Source: CBDFKF01 sp965248765
Lineage (GTDB): Bacteria > Pseudomonadota > Alphaproteobacteria > VGEJ01
NCBI GenBank assembly: GCA_965248765.1
Contig: CBDFKF010000004.1
Span: 124,001 to 188,000 of the forward strand
Direction: 5' to 3'
Length of the DNA stretch: 64,000 bases
Below, in pieces: positions 47,433-55,856 of the stretch. The translations under genes were made by a program, and so were the position numbers. The notes beneath the pieces were generated by a model. It worked only from the letters and a program-made list of their open reading frames with translations. It ran no database searches and was not told where the DNA came from. Each line of letters opens with the position of its first letter. The first letter of the stretch is position 1.

Positions 47433-47602
47433 GAAACGCAACTTCCTGGCTCCAACGCCCACGAAACGCCAGACCGCCCGACCTGAGCTTCTCTTAGATG
47501 ACTCAGGTTACCCACTGAGCTAGATGGAACGGCTCGCTCACATCAGCCTCGGGCCGCTACGTCCGACCGCCAACGCCGCCGCGTTCCTACACAACCAAGA
47601 CC
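47433..47602. other. Short gap after IS1182 remnant
   Basis: No gene is seen. On the minus strand 47506-47524 has a TAGCTCAGTGGGTA string resembling a tRNA D-arm, but no cloverleaf can be built around it. Confidence 0.3.
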
Positions 47603-48157
47603 ATGACAAACCGCCCGCTGAGCCATTGGCTGATGCTGGGCGCGCTTGTGGCGATGTGGGGAAGCTCCGAGGCACTGCTCGAGATCTCCGGAACCGGCAC
47701 CGCGCTTCTCGCGGAACTCGCGGTCCTTGGCGGGGCCGTGTGTTTTGCAGCGGCCACGATCATCGCACGGCTGGGGCCGCCGAGCGATTCGCTACCGCGC
47801 TCTGTTGGCGTGACGCTCCTTGGCGCGCTGATCATCGTACCACTGGCGGCGAGCACCGGCGGTGGGCTCGAGATCGAGGCGAGCCGCGAGGCGGCGATCG
47901 CGCTTGGCCTGCTCGGGCTCCTCTCATCCGGCCTGGCGACAGTCGTCTTTTTTCGGCTGATCGCCGCGGCTGGCCCGAGCTTCTTCTCGCTGGCCAACTA
48001 CCTGATCCCCATCTGGGCGTTGGCACTCGGGGTGATCGTGCTCAATGAGGAGCCAAGCTGGCGCGGGCTGATCGCACTGGTCCTGGTGCTCTCCGGCATC
48101 GCCCTCAGCGAACTCAGGCGAGGTACCCCGAGGCCCGCCGAAGCGCCACGTTCGTGA
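47603..48157 (+). pseudogene. EamA-family transporter with in-frame internal deletion
   Basis: The 184-residue product starts like a DMT-superfamily exporter (MTNRPLSHWLMLGALVAMWG) and then jumps from SS directly to EALLEISGTGTALLAELAVL, a point about 120 residues into normal 290-residue EamA proteins. The second EamA domain (FAAATIIARL, YLIPIWALALGVIVLNEEPS) is complete. About five membrane helices are therefore lost without breaking the frame. It is unlikely to transport as a normal ten-helix protein. It follows the IS1182 remnant. Confidence 0.75.
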
Positions 48158-48246
48158 ACGCGGTTGCCCGCGGCGGAGTTGCCCTTAGGCGCCGGATCGG
48201 CGATATCGTCGTTCGCCCCCGAGGGTCGGAGGCCATATATGTGGGA

Positions 48247-49233
48247 ATGAGGCGCTTGATGGCGCGGACGTGCGGTGCCCTTGTCGTCGTGTTGATCGCT
48301 AGCATCGGCACGAACGGCCAGCAGGCCGCAGCGCAACCGTTTGCGGATTGGCTCGTTGAGCTGCGTGAGGAAGCGCTCGGGCGCGGCATTGCGACGACGA
48401 CGCTGGATGCGGCTTTTGAGGGGGTCGAGCCGATCCCGCGGGTGATCGAGCTCGACCGCAAGCAGCCCGAATTTGCGATTACGTTCGCCCAGTATCTGCA
48501 GCGGGTGGCGCCGGAATCGCGTGTGAAGAAGGCTCGGCGGAAGCTCGCTGAGCACAAGGCGCTCCTGACCGCCATCGGCCGCAAATACGGGGTTCAGCCG
48601 CGGTTTATCGTCGCGTTGTGGGGTATAGAGACCGACTTTGGGCGCGTGCTGGGTGGCTTCCCCGTCATCGCGGCCTTGGCGACACTCGCGTATGATGGCC
48701 GCCGCAGTACTTTTTTCCGGACCGAGCTGCTACATGCCCTGACGATCCTCGACGAGGGGCACACCCGCCCCGCGGCAATGATGGGTTCGTGGGCGGGCGC
48801 AATGGGGCAGAACCAGTTCATGCCGTCTTCGTTCGTGAACTTCGCAGTCGATGAGGACGGCGACGGTCGCCGCGATATCTGGTCGACGCCGGCGGATGTG
48901 TTCGCATCGGCCGCGAACTATCTGGCGCAATCGGGGTGGCAGGATGATCAGACCTGGGGCCGCAGGGTAGTGCTGCCGGTGGGCTTCGACGACGGGCTCG
49001 CCGATCTCAAGATCGTCAAGCGGTTGGGCGCGTGGCAGGCGCTCGGCGTGCGCCGGGCCGACGGATCAGGCCTGCCTCGCCGCCAACTATCGGCCTCGCT
49101 GGTCCTTCCCGAGGGTCCGGAGGGGCGGGCTTACCTTGTCTACGATAACTTCCGAACCACATTGACCTGGAATCGATCGATCTTGTTCGCGCTCGCGGTA
49201 GGCCTTCTTGCCGACGGCATCGGCGGCCGCTAG
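48247..49233 (+). CDS. Lytic murein transglycosylase (MltB family)
   Basis: A 328-residue secreted peptidoglycan lyase. ATG 48247 gives a signal peptide (RRLMARTCGALVVVLIASIG, cleavage after AAA). The catalytic Glu is in IVALWGIETDFGRVLG (about residue 126), followed by ATLAYDGRRSTFFRTELLHAL and GSWAGAMGQNQFMPSSF, which define MltB-type enzymes. The frame is also open upstream to 48154. It is the first gene of the conserved envelope block, 40 bp before rlpA. Confidence 0.92.
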   Translation: MRRLMARTCGALVVVLIASIGTNGQQAAAQPFADWLVELREEALGRGIATTTLDAAFEGVEPIPRVIELDRKQPEFAITFAQYLQRVAPESRVKKARRKLAEHKALLTAIGRKYGVQPRFIVALWGIETDFGRVLGGFPVIAALATLAYDGRRSTFFRTELLHALTILDEGHTRPAAMMGSWAGAMGQNQFMPSSFVNFAVDEDGDGRRDIWSTPADVFASAANYLAQSGWQDDQTWGRRVVLPVGFDDGLADLKIVKRLGAWQALGVRRADGSGLPRRQLSASLVLPEGPEGRAYLVYDNFRTTLTWNRSILFALAVGLLADGIGGR

Positions 49234-49273
49234 ATTACTAGATCAGCGCAAAAAGAGCTGGGGGTGACACAAG

Positions 49274-50212
49274 ATGCTGGGGTGTGGGCGGGCTTGCCGG
49301 AGTGTTGGCGTGGTGGGCATCGCCCTGGCCGTCGCCGCATGCGCCGAGGCTCAGCTCGTGGTGCACACCGCCAAGACGGTCACTAAATCGGCCGAAACGG
49401 CGACCGAGCAAAGGGCGAATCGCGCGCCCACAGCCGAGCTCGGGGGCCGCTACAAGGTCGGCAATCCGTACGAGGTCGAAGGCGTTTGGTACCACCCGAA
49501 GGTGGATCCCAACTACGACGAGACCGGTATCGCCTCGTGGTACGGCAAGCCGTTCCACGGTCGCGCAACGGCCAACGGCGAAAACTACGACATGAACGAG
49601 CTGACGGCGGCCCACAAGACGCTGCCGTTGCCGACGATGGTGCGGGTTACGAACCTCGAGAACGGGCGGTCGCTGATCCTCCGCATCAACGACCGCGGCC
49701 CGTTCGTCAACGGGCGCGTCATCGATGTTTCGCGGCGCGGCGCCCAGCTCTTGGGTTTTTACAACCGAGGCACCGCCAAGGTGCGGGTCGAGGCGGTCTC
49801 GGGCAAGAGCGAGACATTCGTCGCCGATGCCGGTGAGACATCGGATGCCGAGCGCGCCGCCGTGACCGCCGTGTCGCGCGCCGAGGTCGGGGTAGAGACA
49901 CTGCCGCCGCCCGACGGCGTCAGCCAGGCGCCCGTTCTTTCCAGGGAGTTGTCGGCCCAAGTGGCCTTGCAGCCGGTGAGCCCGAGCGAGATGTGGGTGC
50001 AGGCCGGCGCTTTCGCACAGCGGGACAACGCGGTGCGCCTAAAGGCACGGCTCGATGCGTTGGGGCCGACGACGATCAGCTCGGTGGTAGTCGATGGGGC
50101 CCGTTTTTTCCGAGTACGTATCGGGCCTCTCGGCACGGTCGAGGACGCCGATGTAACGCTGGCCCAGATGATCGAGAACGGCCTCATCGAAGCACGAATC
50201 ATCGTCGATTAG
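49274..50212 (+). CDS. rlpA: RlpA-family septal lytic transglycosylase lipoprotein with SPOR domain
   Basis: A 312-residue protein. The N-terminus has a lipobox (LAVAACAE, Cys about residue 23). The double-psi beta-barrel is at about 85-180 (GIASWYGKPFHGRATANGE, INDRGPFVNGRVIDVSRRGA), with the catalytic Asp in NDRGPF and His in PFHGR. A C-terminal SPOR domain (MWVQAGAFAQRDNAVRLKAR, about 235-312) binds denuded septal glycan. In related genomes rlpA is followed by dac; here a 5.1 kb transposon separates them. Confidence 0.95.
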   Translation: MLGCGRACRSVGVVGIALAVAACAEAQLVVHTAKTVTKSAETATEQRANRAPTAELGGRYKVGNPYEVEGVWYHPKVDPNYDETGIASWYGKPFHGRATANGENYDMNELTAAHKTLPLPTMVRVTNLENGRSLILRINDRGPFVNGRVIDVSRRGAQLLGFYNRGTAKVRVEAVSGKSETFVADAGETSDAERAAVTAVSRAEVGVETLPPPDGVSQAPVLSRELSAQVALQPVSPSEMWVQAGAFAQRDNAVRLKARLDALGPTTISSVVVDGARFFRVRIGPLGTVEDADVTLAQMIENGLIEARIIVD

Positions 50213-50289
50213 CGTTGTTACCGAACACGGCGCCCTGCGTTCCGCCAGCCGGCGCCGCCGGTAGGCTCGCGGCCGAGACAATCGATAGT

Positions 50290-50297
50290 AAAAAAAG
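50290..50297. repeat. Left target-site duplication of IS1595-type transposon
   Basis: AAAAAAAG at 50290-50297 is repeated as AAAAAAAG at 55387-55394, flush against the outer ends of the element. Eight base pairs is the duplication length made by IS1595-family elements. Confidence 0.8.
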
Positions 50298-50298
50298 G

Positions 50299-50321
50299 GG
50301 ATTATATACCGGAGTCACAAT
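50299..50321 (+). repeat. Left terminal inverted repeat
   Basis: This 23-bp sequence is the exact reverse complement of 52764-52786. Its inner part CGGAGTCACAATTT (50310-50323) is repeated directly at 50356-50369, between the end and the transposase start. Confidence 0.9.
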
Positions 50322-50355
50322 TTCCTATTGCACCTCACCCTGAGCCGTGTTACAA

Positions 50356-50369
50356 CGGAGTCACAATTT
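50356..50369 (+). repeat. Internal direct repeat of the terminal motif CGGAGTCACAATTT
   Basis: A 14-bp exact repeat of 50310-50323, 46 bp apart and 12 bp before the transposase ATG at 50382. It could be a second transposase-binding site or an operator letting transposase repress itself; inference only. Confidence 0.6.
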
Positions 50370-50381
50370 AGGGGCACGGAC

Positions 50382-51329
50382 ATGGCACAGAAGGCACCGG
50401 GGAAGGCTCACCGCAAAGGTATCTCATTGATCGAGATCACCGCCATGTTCCCGACCGATGAGGCTGCGGAGAAGTGGATCGAAGCCCAGCGCTGGCCCGA
50501 TGGTCCGGTTTGCCCGCACTGCGGCTCCCTGAACGTCCAGGCAGGTATCAAACACCGCTCCATGACCCACCGTTGCCGCGACTGTCCGAATCGGGCCATG
50601 TTCACGCTGCGGACCGGCACCGTCATGCACCGCACCCAACTCGGATACCGGGAATGGGCCATCGCCATCTACCTTCTGGCGACTAACCTCAAAGGCGTGT
50701 CGAGCATGAAGCTGCATCGCGACCTAAACATCACGCAGAAGTCGGCGTGGTATCTGGCGCATCGTCTCCGCGAAGCGTGGAAGGCCGGCAACGGCGGCAT
50801 GTTCACCGGCCCTGTTGAGGCCGATGAGACCTACATCGGTGGCAAGCGCAAGAACATGCCGAAGACCAAGCGCGCGAAGCTGACGGGGCGCGGGGCAGTC
50901 GGCAAGGCCGCCGTGGCCGGAATGAAGGATCGCGCGACCAACCGCGTCGTAGCCCGGTCGGTTCCTACCACCGACAAGCCGACCCTCCAAGGCTTCGTTG
51001 CCCAGTACGCGGCGCCCGACGCCAAGGTGTTCACCGACGATGCCAGCGTCTACGAAGGGCTGCCCTTCGATCGCGAGGCAGTCTGCCACTCCGCCGGTGA
51101 GTACGTTCGCGGGATGGCGCACACCAACGGCGTCGAATCCTTCTGGTCCATGTTGAAGCGCGGCTACAACGGCACCTTCCACCATTTCAGCGAAAAGCAC
51201 CTTGATCGGTACGTCGGCGAGTTCGCGGGCCGGCACAATGATCGGGAAGCCGATACCATCGATATGATGGGCGCGATGGTGAAGGGCATGGAAGGGGAGC
51301 CCCTGCGGTACCGGGACTTGATCGCGTAG
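50382..51329 (+). CDS. IS1595-family transposase
   Basis: A 315-residue protein from ATG 50382. It has an N-terminal zinc ribbon (CPHCGSLNVQAG and HRCRDCPNRAMF, residues about 43-80) and a DDE-type core: Asp in GPVEADETYIGGKRKN (about 150), Asp in AKVFTDDASVYEGL (about 222) and the third acidic/Asn position in HTNGVESFWSMLKRGYNG (about 250). This layout is diagnostic of IS1595/ISPna2-type transposases. The frame is intact, so the element may still be mobile. The methylase gene begins 10 bp downstream. Confidence 0.93.
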   Translation: MAQKAPGKAHRKGISLIEITAMFPTDEAAEKWIEAQRWPDGPVCPHCGSLNVQAGIKHRSMTHRCRDCPNRAMFTLRTGTVMHRTQLGYREWAIAIYLLATNLKGVSSMKLHRDLNITQKSAWYLAHRLREAWKAGNGGMFTGPVEADETYIGGKRKNMPKTKRAKLTGRGAVGKAAVAGMKDRATNRVVARSVPTTDKPTLQGFVAQYAAPDAKVFTDDASVYEGLPFDREAVCHSAGEYVRGMAHTNGVESFWSMLKRGYNGTFHHFSEKHLDRYVGEFAGRHNDREADTIDMMGAMVKGMEGEPLRYRDLIA

Positions 51330-51339
51330 GAGCGGGGTC

Positions 51340-52584
51340 ATGTCTGCCAAGGCAGGTGAGCCGAACTGGTCCAATCAAACAATCTGGACTGGCGATAACC
51401 TCGACATCATGCGGGGCATGAACAGCGCCTCGGTCGACCTGATCTATCTTGACCCACCCTTCAACTCCAAAGTCAATTATGCCGCCCCTATAGGCTCTAA
51501 GGCGGCCGGGGCTGCCTTTAAGGACACCTGGACCCTCACCGATGTCGACGTTGAGTGGATCAACTTGATCGAAGCCAAGCACCCGGCACTTCACCGGGTT
51601 CTCCTAGCGGCGATGACGGCAAGTGATAAATCCTATCTCGCCTATATGGCGGCACGCTTGCTGGAAATGCACCGGCTGCTGAAACCGACGGGTTCGGTTT
51701 ACTTGCACTGCGACCCCACCATGAGCCACTATCTAAAGCTGCAGATGGATGCGGTCTTCGGGCAAGGACGTTGCCGGAACGAAATCATTTGGTGTTATAA
51801 GACTGGAGGTCGCGCAAAAAAACATTTCCCGAGAAAGCACGACACTATCTTTTGGTACGCGATGTCTGATAGTTACATTTTCAACTATGACGAGGTTAGC
51901 GTGCCTCGCGACTTTAGCACAATGCACGAACCCGTCTTCGAAAATGAGAGCGGCAACAAATACCAACGCAACTTCAAGGGCGAAAAAGAGTACAGGTATT
52001 ATCTGGACAAAGGCGTCCTTCCTAATGATTATTGGACTGATATTTCCGCCATAAACCCCGCCGCAAAAGAGCGCCTTGGCTACCCAACGCAAAAGCCGCG
52101 TGCGCTCCTAGAGCGCATCATTAGTGTGGGCTCTAACAAAAGAGACATGGTTCTTGACCCCTTCTGTGGATGCGCAACGGCCTGTGTTGCCGCCCAAGAC
52201 CTCAAACGCCAATGGGTCGGCATCGACATTGCACCAAAGGCGGCCGATTTAGTTGTTGAGCGGATGCGGGATGAACTCGGAATGTTTTTCAATGGAACAC
52301 ACCGCACTGACGCCCCACAGCGCACTGATTTGGGCCAAATCATCCGCTATAACGACCTGCGAAACCGAAAACTGCTCTATGGCGAACAAGGCGGCCACTG
52401 CCGAGGCTGCGACAGTCATTTCGAGATGAGGCACTTGGAGGTCGATCACATCATCGCCCGGCAAAAAGGCGGCACCGATCACATTGACAACCTGCAACTG
52501 CTTTGCGGGCACTGCAACCGGATCAAAGGCACTCGCGGTATGGAGTACCTGATTGCGAAACTGCAATTACCGCGTGCGGCATAG
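51340..52584 (+). CDS. DNA methyltransferase fused to an HNH nuclease domain
   Basis: A 414-residue protein. Residues 1-310 form a beta-class amino-methyltransferase: motif IV YLDPPFNSKVNY at about 35 precedes the SAM motif LDPFCGCATACVAAQDL at about 270, with PTQKPRALLERII just before it. Residues about 345-410 are an HNH domain: CRGCDSHFEMRHLEVDHIIA, then GGTDHIDNLQLLCGHCNRIK, with two CxxC zinc pairs and the DHI and N/H catalytic positions. This is a methylase and nuclease in one chain, between transposase and a small gene inside the transposon. It could act as self-protecting restriction, as a homing-like nuclease or in target marking; unproven. Confidence 0.88.
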   Translation: MSAKAGEPNWSNQTIWTGDNLDIMRGMNSASVDLIYLDPPFNSKVNYAAPIGSKAAGAAFKDTWTLTDVDVEWINLIEAKHPALHRVLLAAMTASDKSYLAYMAARLLEMHRLLKPTGSVYLHCDPTMSHYLKLQMDAVFGQGRCRNEIIWCYKTGGRAKKHFPRKHDTIFWYAMSDSYIFNYDEVSVPRDFSTMHEPVFENESGNKYQRNFKGEKEYRYYLDKGVLPNDYWTDISAINPAAKERLGYPTQKPRALLERIISVGSNKRDMVLDPFCGCATACVAAQDLKRQWVGIDIAPKAADLVVERMRDELGMFFNGTHRTDAPQRTDLGQIIRYNDLRNRKLLYGEQGGHCRGCDSHFEMRHLEVDHIIARQKGGTDHIDNLQLLCGHCNRIKGTRGMEYLIAKLQLPRAA

Positions 52585-52595
52585 GGAGGAAGGCC

Positions 52596-52754
52596 ATGAC
52601 CAAGGACAAGCCGGTGGTGCGGGTGAAGCCCGCGACCTACCAGCCGAGCAAGGCGGAGCTAGAGGAAGACGCGGCTATCGACACGACGCCCGAAGAGCTT
52701 GCGCGGGTGGCGCTTCAGCCGATGACGGTCAAGACCATCGGGGAGAATGGGTGA
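52596..52754 (+). CDS. 52-residue passenger protein of the transposon
   Basis: ATG 52596 follows a strong ribosome site (GGGAGGAAGGCC). The product begins MTKDKPVVRVKPATYQPSKA and contains AAIDTTPEELARVALQP. Its stop lies only 9 bp before the inner right terminal repeat. The TPEELAR segment resembles TPERAAR in the second small protein at 55215. No known domain recognised; the strong ribosome site supports real translation. Confidence 0.65.
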   Translation: MTKDKPVVRVKPATYQPSKAELEEDAAIDTTPEELARVALQPMTVKTIGENG

Positions 52755-52763
52755 ACCGGCCGG

Positions 52764-52788
52764 ATTGTGACTCCGGTATATAATCCTC
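52764..52788 (-). repeat. Inner right terminal inverted repeat
   Basis: 52764-52786 is a perfect reverse complement of the left end at 50299-50321. It is not followed by AAAAAAAG, so it is not the end that was used in the present insertion. The truncated hsdM-like reading begins within about 20 bp of it. Confidence 0.9.
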
Positions 52789-52799
52789 GCAATTAAGGC

Positions 52800-55204
52800 C
52801 GCCGGACATATCCGATGGATATTGGAAGCCAAGGCACCCGCCGAACGGTTGGTACGGCACTTCAAGCAGGCTAACGGTTACGCGGACGCGATAAATCGCT
52901 CTTACTCATCCGCCGCCCCAGTCCGCTTCTTCGTTCTCACCAACGGTATCGACACCAATGTCTATGAGACTGGCGGGGAACAGCCGGTCTTGACCTTGGG
53001 CTTCAAGCAGTTCGTCGATGACAACGCCGACTACCGCAGGCTCACGGAGATGTTGAGGCCCGCAGCCTTCTCCAAAAAGTCATCCACGTCTGCGGATCAG
53101 CGGACCATTCGCTTCTCAAAGCCGACGATTGCCGAGGTTACTTCGGTTTTCGCGAGGTGCCACCAGCTCATTCATCAATCGGACAAGATCAGCCAAGCCA
53201 AGGGCTTTGAGGAATTCATAAAGCTAATCACGCTCAAACTGCTTTCGGACAAGGATGTACGGGATCAATACCCGGGGCTATCGGTCGAGCGTTGGTTCGA
53301 CCATCCTGCGAACGAAGTGGAATTCTCGTTACGCTGGATCGCAGCGCACGATACGGCCACGCCGAACCCCATCGATTCGATCCTTTTCAAGCGATTCATG
53401 GACAAGGTGGAGACGGAGATCGCCGAGCGGGTGCGGAAACGATTCTTCGACGCGGGCGACCGCATTAACCTTAAGCCTGAGACGATCAAGGGTGTGGTCA
53501 AGCGCCTTGAGGGGCTCTACCTGTTCGGTATCGACGCGGACCTAAATGGTCGTTTGTTTGAGGACTTTCTAAGCGCGACGATGCGCGGGAAGGACCTTGG
53601 ACAATATTTTACCCCCCGCACCTTGGTGAAGCTGGGTGTTGGCCTCGGCAATCTGAAGACGACTGACAAGGTGCTCGACGGTTGCTGTGGCACCGGAGGG
53701 TTCTTGATCGACGCCCTCGCCGATATGTGGGCCAAGGTCAACCGCAACGACTCGCTCTCCAGAAACACGAAACGCGACCGCAAGAAGGCCATCGCGGACG
53801 AACAGATCTACGCGCCAAGAGCCCCAATTTGGCGAAAATAGCCCGGCTCAACATGTATCTGCATGGCGATGGTGGAAGCCGCATTTTCAATATCGACGGC
53901 TTGGACCTCACGGCGGCCGAAGACGCGACCGATAGCCCAGAGGAGCGCGTTGAAAAAAAACAGTTCCAGAGCCTGGATCTGGCGGAACAGTTCGATGTCG
54001 TGCTGACGAACCCGCCCTTTTCTAAAAAGTATGGGCGATCGAACAAAGGTGACGTGACGATTCTTGAGCAGTATGTAACCGCCAGCGGCAAAGCGAGCGT
54101 GCTGGCCAAGCTCATATTCTTCGAGATGTACCACTACTACTTGAAACCAGGTGGGCGATTGGTGTCGGTCATCGACGATGGCTTTCTCACAGGGAGAAAC
54201 TACAAGTGGTTCAGAGATGAACTGCGCCGCCTGTACATCGTGAAAGCTGTCGTCTCTTTGTCGGGTGACGCGTTTCAGCGGTCAGAGGCGAGGGTTAAGA
54301 CATCCTTCATCGTGTTGGAGAAGCGCCAAATGGTGGAAGGCGCCGACATGGAGAGGGATCCGTCGATTTACATGTACCCGTGTCGTTACGTGGGGATCGA
54401 CGACCCCAAACGAAGGAGATGGATGCCCGGCGACGACGAGCTGCGCGAGCGAGCCATTGCCGAAATCGAAACCGTTGTTCGTGGATATACGAACTTTTTT
54501 CTTGGGGAAGGTGATTCCGCCCATATCGTTCTGGTGGAACGTGCCGAGAATCGCCTTGATGTGAAGCATTGTCTGATCGATCGTGATTGGCGGCGCTCTC
54601 ACAACTTGACGCCGCTTTCGGAATTCGTGGAACCGAAGGTGTTTACCGAGATGATGTGATCGAGTGCCAGTTTCATGAAGAACCGGAACAATTGTTCACT
54701 GTTAGATATGACGGCACGCCGGCGCCGGACCGCACCATTCTTCCAAGGACGGAGACTGAGTACCCGCAGTTGTTCCGCGTAAGGCAAGGTGAATTGGTCA
54801 TCTCTAACATCGCGGCGACCTATGGCAGCGTCGCGATTGTGTCGCCGGATTTGGGTGGACTGGTCGTTTCCAAGGAATACACAGTCCTGAATGCCAGACC
54901 CGGATACGATGCTAGGGTACTATGGGCAGTCCTCCGTTCTCCCGAGATCAGGGCAGAATTGCTTCTGCGAACGACTGGAGCCAACCGAACGCGCGTTCGA
55001 TGGTCGGATATTCGCGACATCGCCTTCCCGTATCCAAACGATGAAACCGTTGCCATTTTTATAAAGCATGTCGAAGAGGCCGAAGCCGCAAGGGTTAAGG
55101 CACTCGAAGAAGAAACCGCTGCGACAAGAGAATTGAGTGAGGCTCTATCGTTGGATCATGATCGGGCGCACCTGATTCTCGACGCTTTCAAGCCTCCCAA
55201 ATGA
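52800..55204 (+). pseudogene. HsdM-HsdS fusion (type I/IIG-like methylase with target recognition domain), N-truncated and frameshifted
   Basis: Family reading starts at IRWILEAKAPAERLVRHFKQ near 52810, part of an HsdR-N-like domain whose first about 90 residues are missing. Next is the N6-adenine methylase: DLGQYFTPRTLVKLGVGLGN, motif I DGCCGTGGFLIDALA and motif IV TNPPFSKKYG. One base is missing near 53815 (IYAPRAP to AKSPNLAKIARL), and another shift near 54640 joins SEFVEPK to GVYRDDVIECQF. The last about 190 residues are an HsdS-like recognition domain (EYPQLFRVRQGELVISNIAA, then TTGANRTRVRWSDIRDIAFP) with a C-terminal coiled coil. Inactive as read. Confidence 0.82.
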
Positions 55205-55214
55205 GACCACCATC

Positions 55215-55373
55215 ATGACCGAGAAATCGAAGCGCGGCCGAGGCCGTCCGCCGAAGGAAATCCCGAAGTTGGACGCCACACCAGAGCGGGCTGCGCGGAC
55301 TATTTTCTCCGCCGTCAAACCGCCCGATCCGAAACGCCGCGTCGGGAAGAAAAACAAGGCTGTGGCTAGTTAG
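55215..55373 (+). CDS. 52-residue AT-hook-like passenger protein
   Basis: ATG 55215 gives MTEKSKRGRGRPPKEIPKLD, with a GRP core (RGRGRPPK) like minor-groove AT-hooks, then TPERAARTIFSAVKPPDPKR and a lysine-rich tail. Its stop codon TAG (55371-55373) touches the outer right end of the transposon. It has the same length, position and TPExxAR segment as the protein at 52596-52754, so the two may be distant relatives carried at the right edge of related elements. Function unknown. Confidence 0.6.
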   Translation: MTEKSKRGRGRPPKEIPKLDATPERAARTIFSAVKPPDPKRRVGKKNKAVAS

Positions 55374-55376
55374 GCG

Positions 55377-55386
55377 TATAATCTCC
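55377..55386 (-). repeat. Outer right end of the transposon
   Basis: Read inward from 55386 the sequence is GGAGATTATACGCC, versus GGGATTATATACC from the left end at 50298: shared GG and GATTATA with one extra base. It is immediately followed by the AAAAAAAG duplication at 55387-55394. Confidence 0.7.
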
Positions 55387-55394
55387 AAAAAAAG

Positions 55395-55856
55395 AGCTGA
55401 TGCCGGCCTCGGGTAGCTCGGCGGGCATCGGTGTAGAATGTAAACCCACATCCTGAGCATCGCTTACCATCGCCTCCATGGATTGACAGGACACTCGCCA
55501 AACCGTCGCGGATTTCGGGTGCGCAAAAACACCGTTGTGGCGATTTGGAGTAAGAGCTTCCTTAGAGCGGCCATGGTTTGACCCCATTGACGACATAATC
55601 GTGGATGTACAAAGGGCGGGCACGTCCGCTCTTTGGAGAGAGGAGTCCGCTCATCGTTGTGCCGCGGGTGGTCACGGTGGCCGACTCGCTCTTGCAGCCG
55701 AGGCCGGCGCGATCACGTTCGTTAGCGCCGTCGCCCCCGAACCTCTCGGTTCCCGAGTGCGGCCGGCCATGTCATCATACGGCGCTGTTGGCCCGGCGTA
55801 TTCCGCCGCCTCGGAGCGGCATCTGTCCGGTACTCAAGAACATTTCTGGTTTGAGC
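55395..55856. other. Spacer between transposon and dac
   Basis: About 460 bp. Frames on both strands are open, including one on the minus strand from 55623 running into the transposon end, but none shows a recognisable domain or good ribosome site. It is probably the original rlpA-dac intergenic region with the dac promoter. Confidence 0.4.

Larger units (their letters stand above)
50298..55386 (+). mobile_element. IS1595-family transposon with DNA-methylation cargo (nested/collapsed structure)
   Basis: The 5089-bp element is bounded by the 8-bp duplication AAAAAAAG. Its outer ends share GG...GATTATA read inward (50298-50306 and 55386-55377). It carries a DDE transposase, an adenine/cytosine-N4 methylase-HNH fusion, a 52-residue protein, a truncated HsdM-HsdS fusion and a second 52-residue protein, all on the plus strand. 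A third terminal repeat (52764-52788) sits inside and pairs perfectly over 23 bp with the left end at 50299-50321. Codon use and base composition around 51780-52150 are visibly AT-richer than flanking genes. It splits rlpA from dac. Confidence 0.85.

Noticed and set aside
47493..47530. tRNA D-arm-like string on the minus strand after the IS1182 remnant
   Set aside because: No matching acceptor, anticodon or T-arm could be found around it.
52762..52788. The inner repeat as the true right end of the present insertion
   Set aside because: The sequence following it is not AAAAAAAG, whereas the outer end at 55386 is followed by that exact 8-mer.
55366..55623. Minus-strand 85-residue gene disrupted by the transposon
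   Set aside because: The frame crosses the transposon end, has no recognisable motif and no sensible continuation on the left flank.
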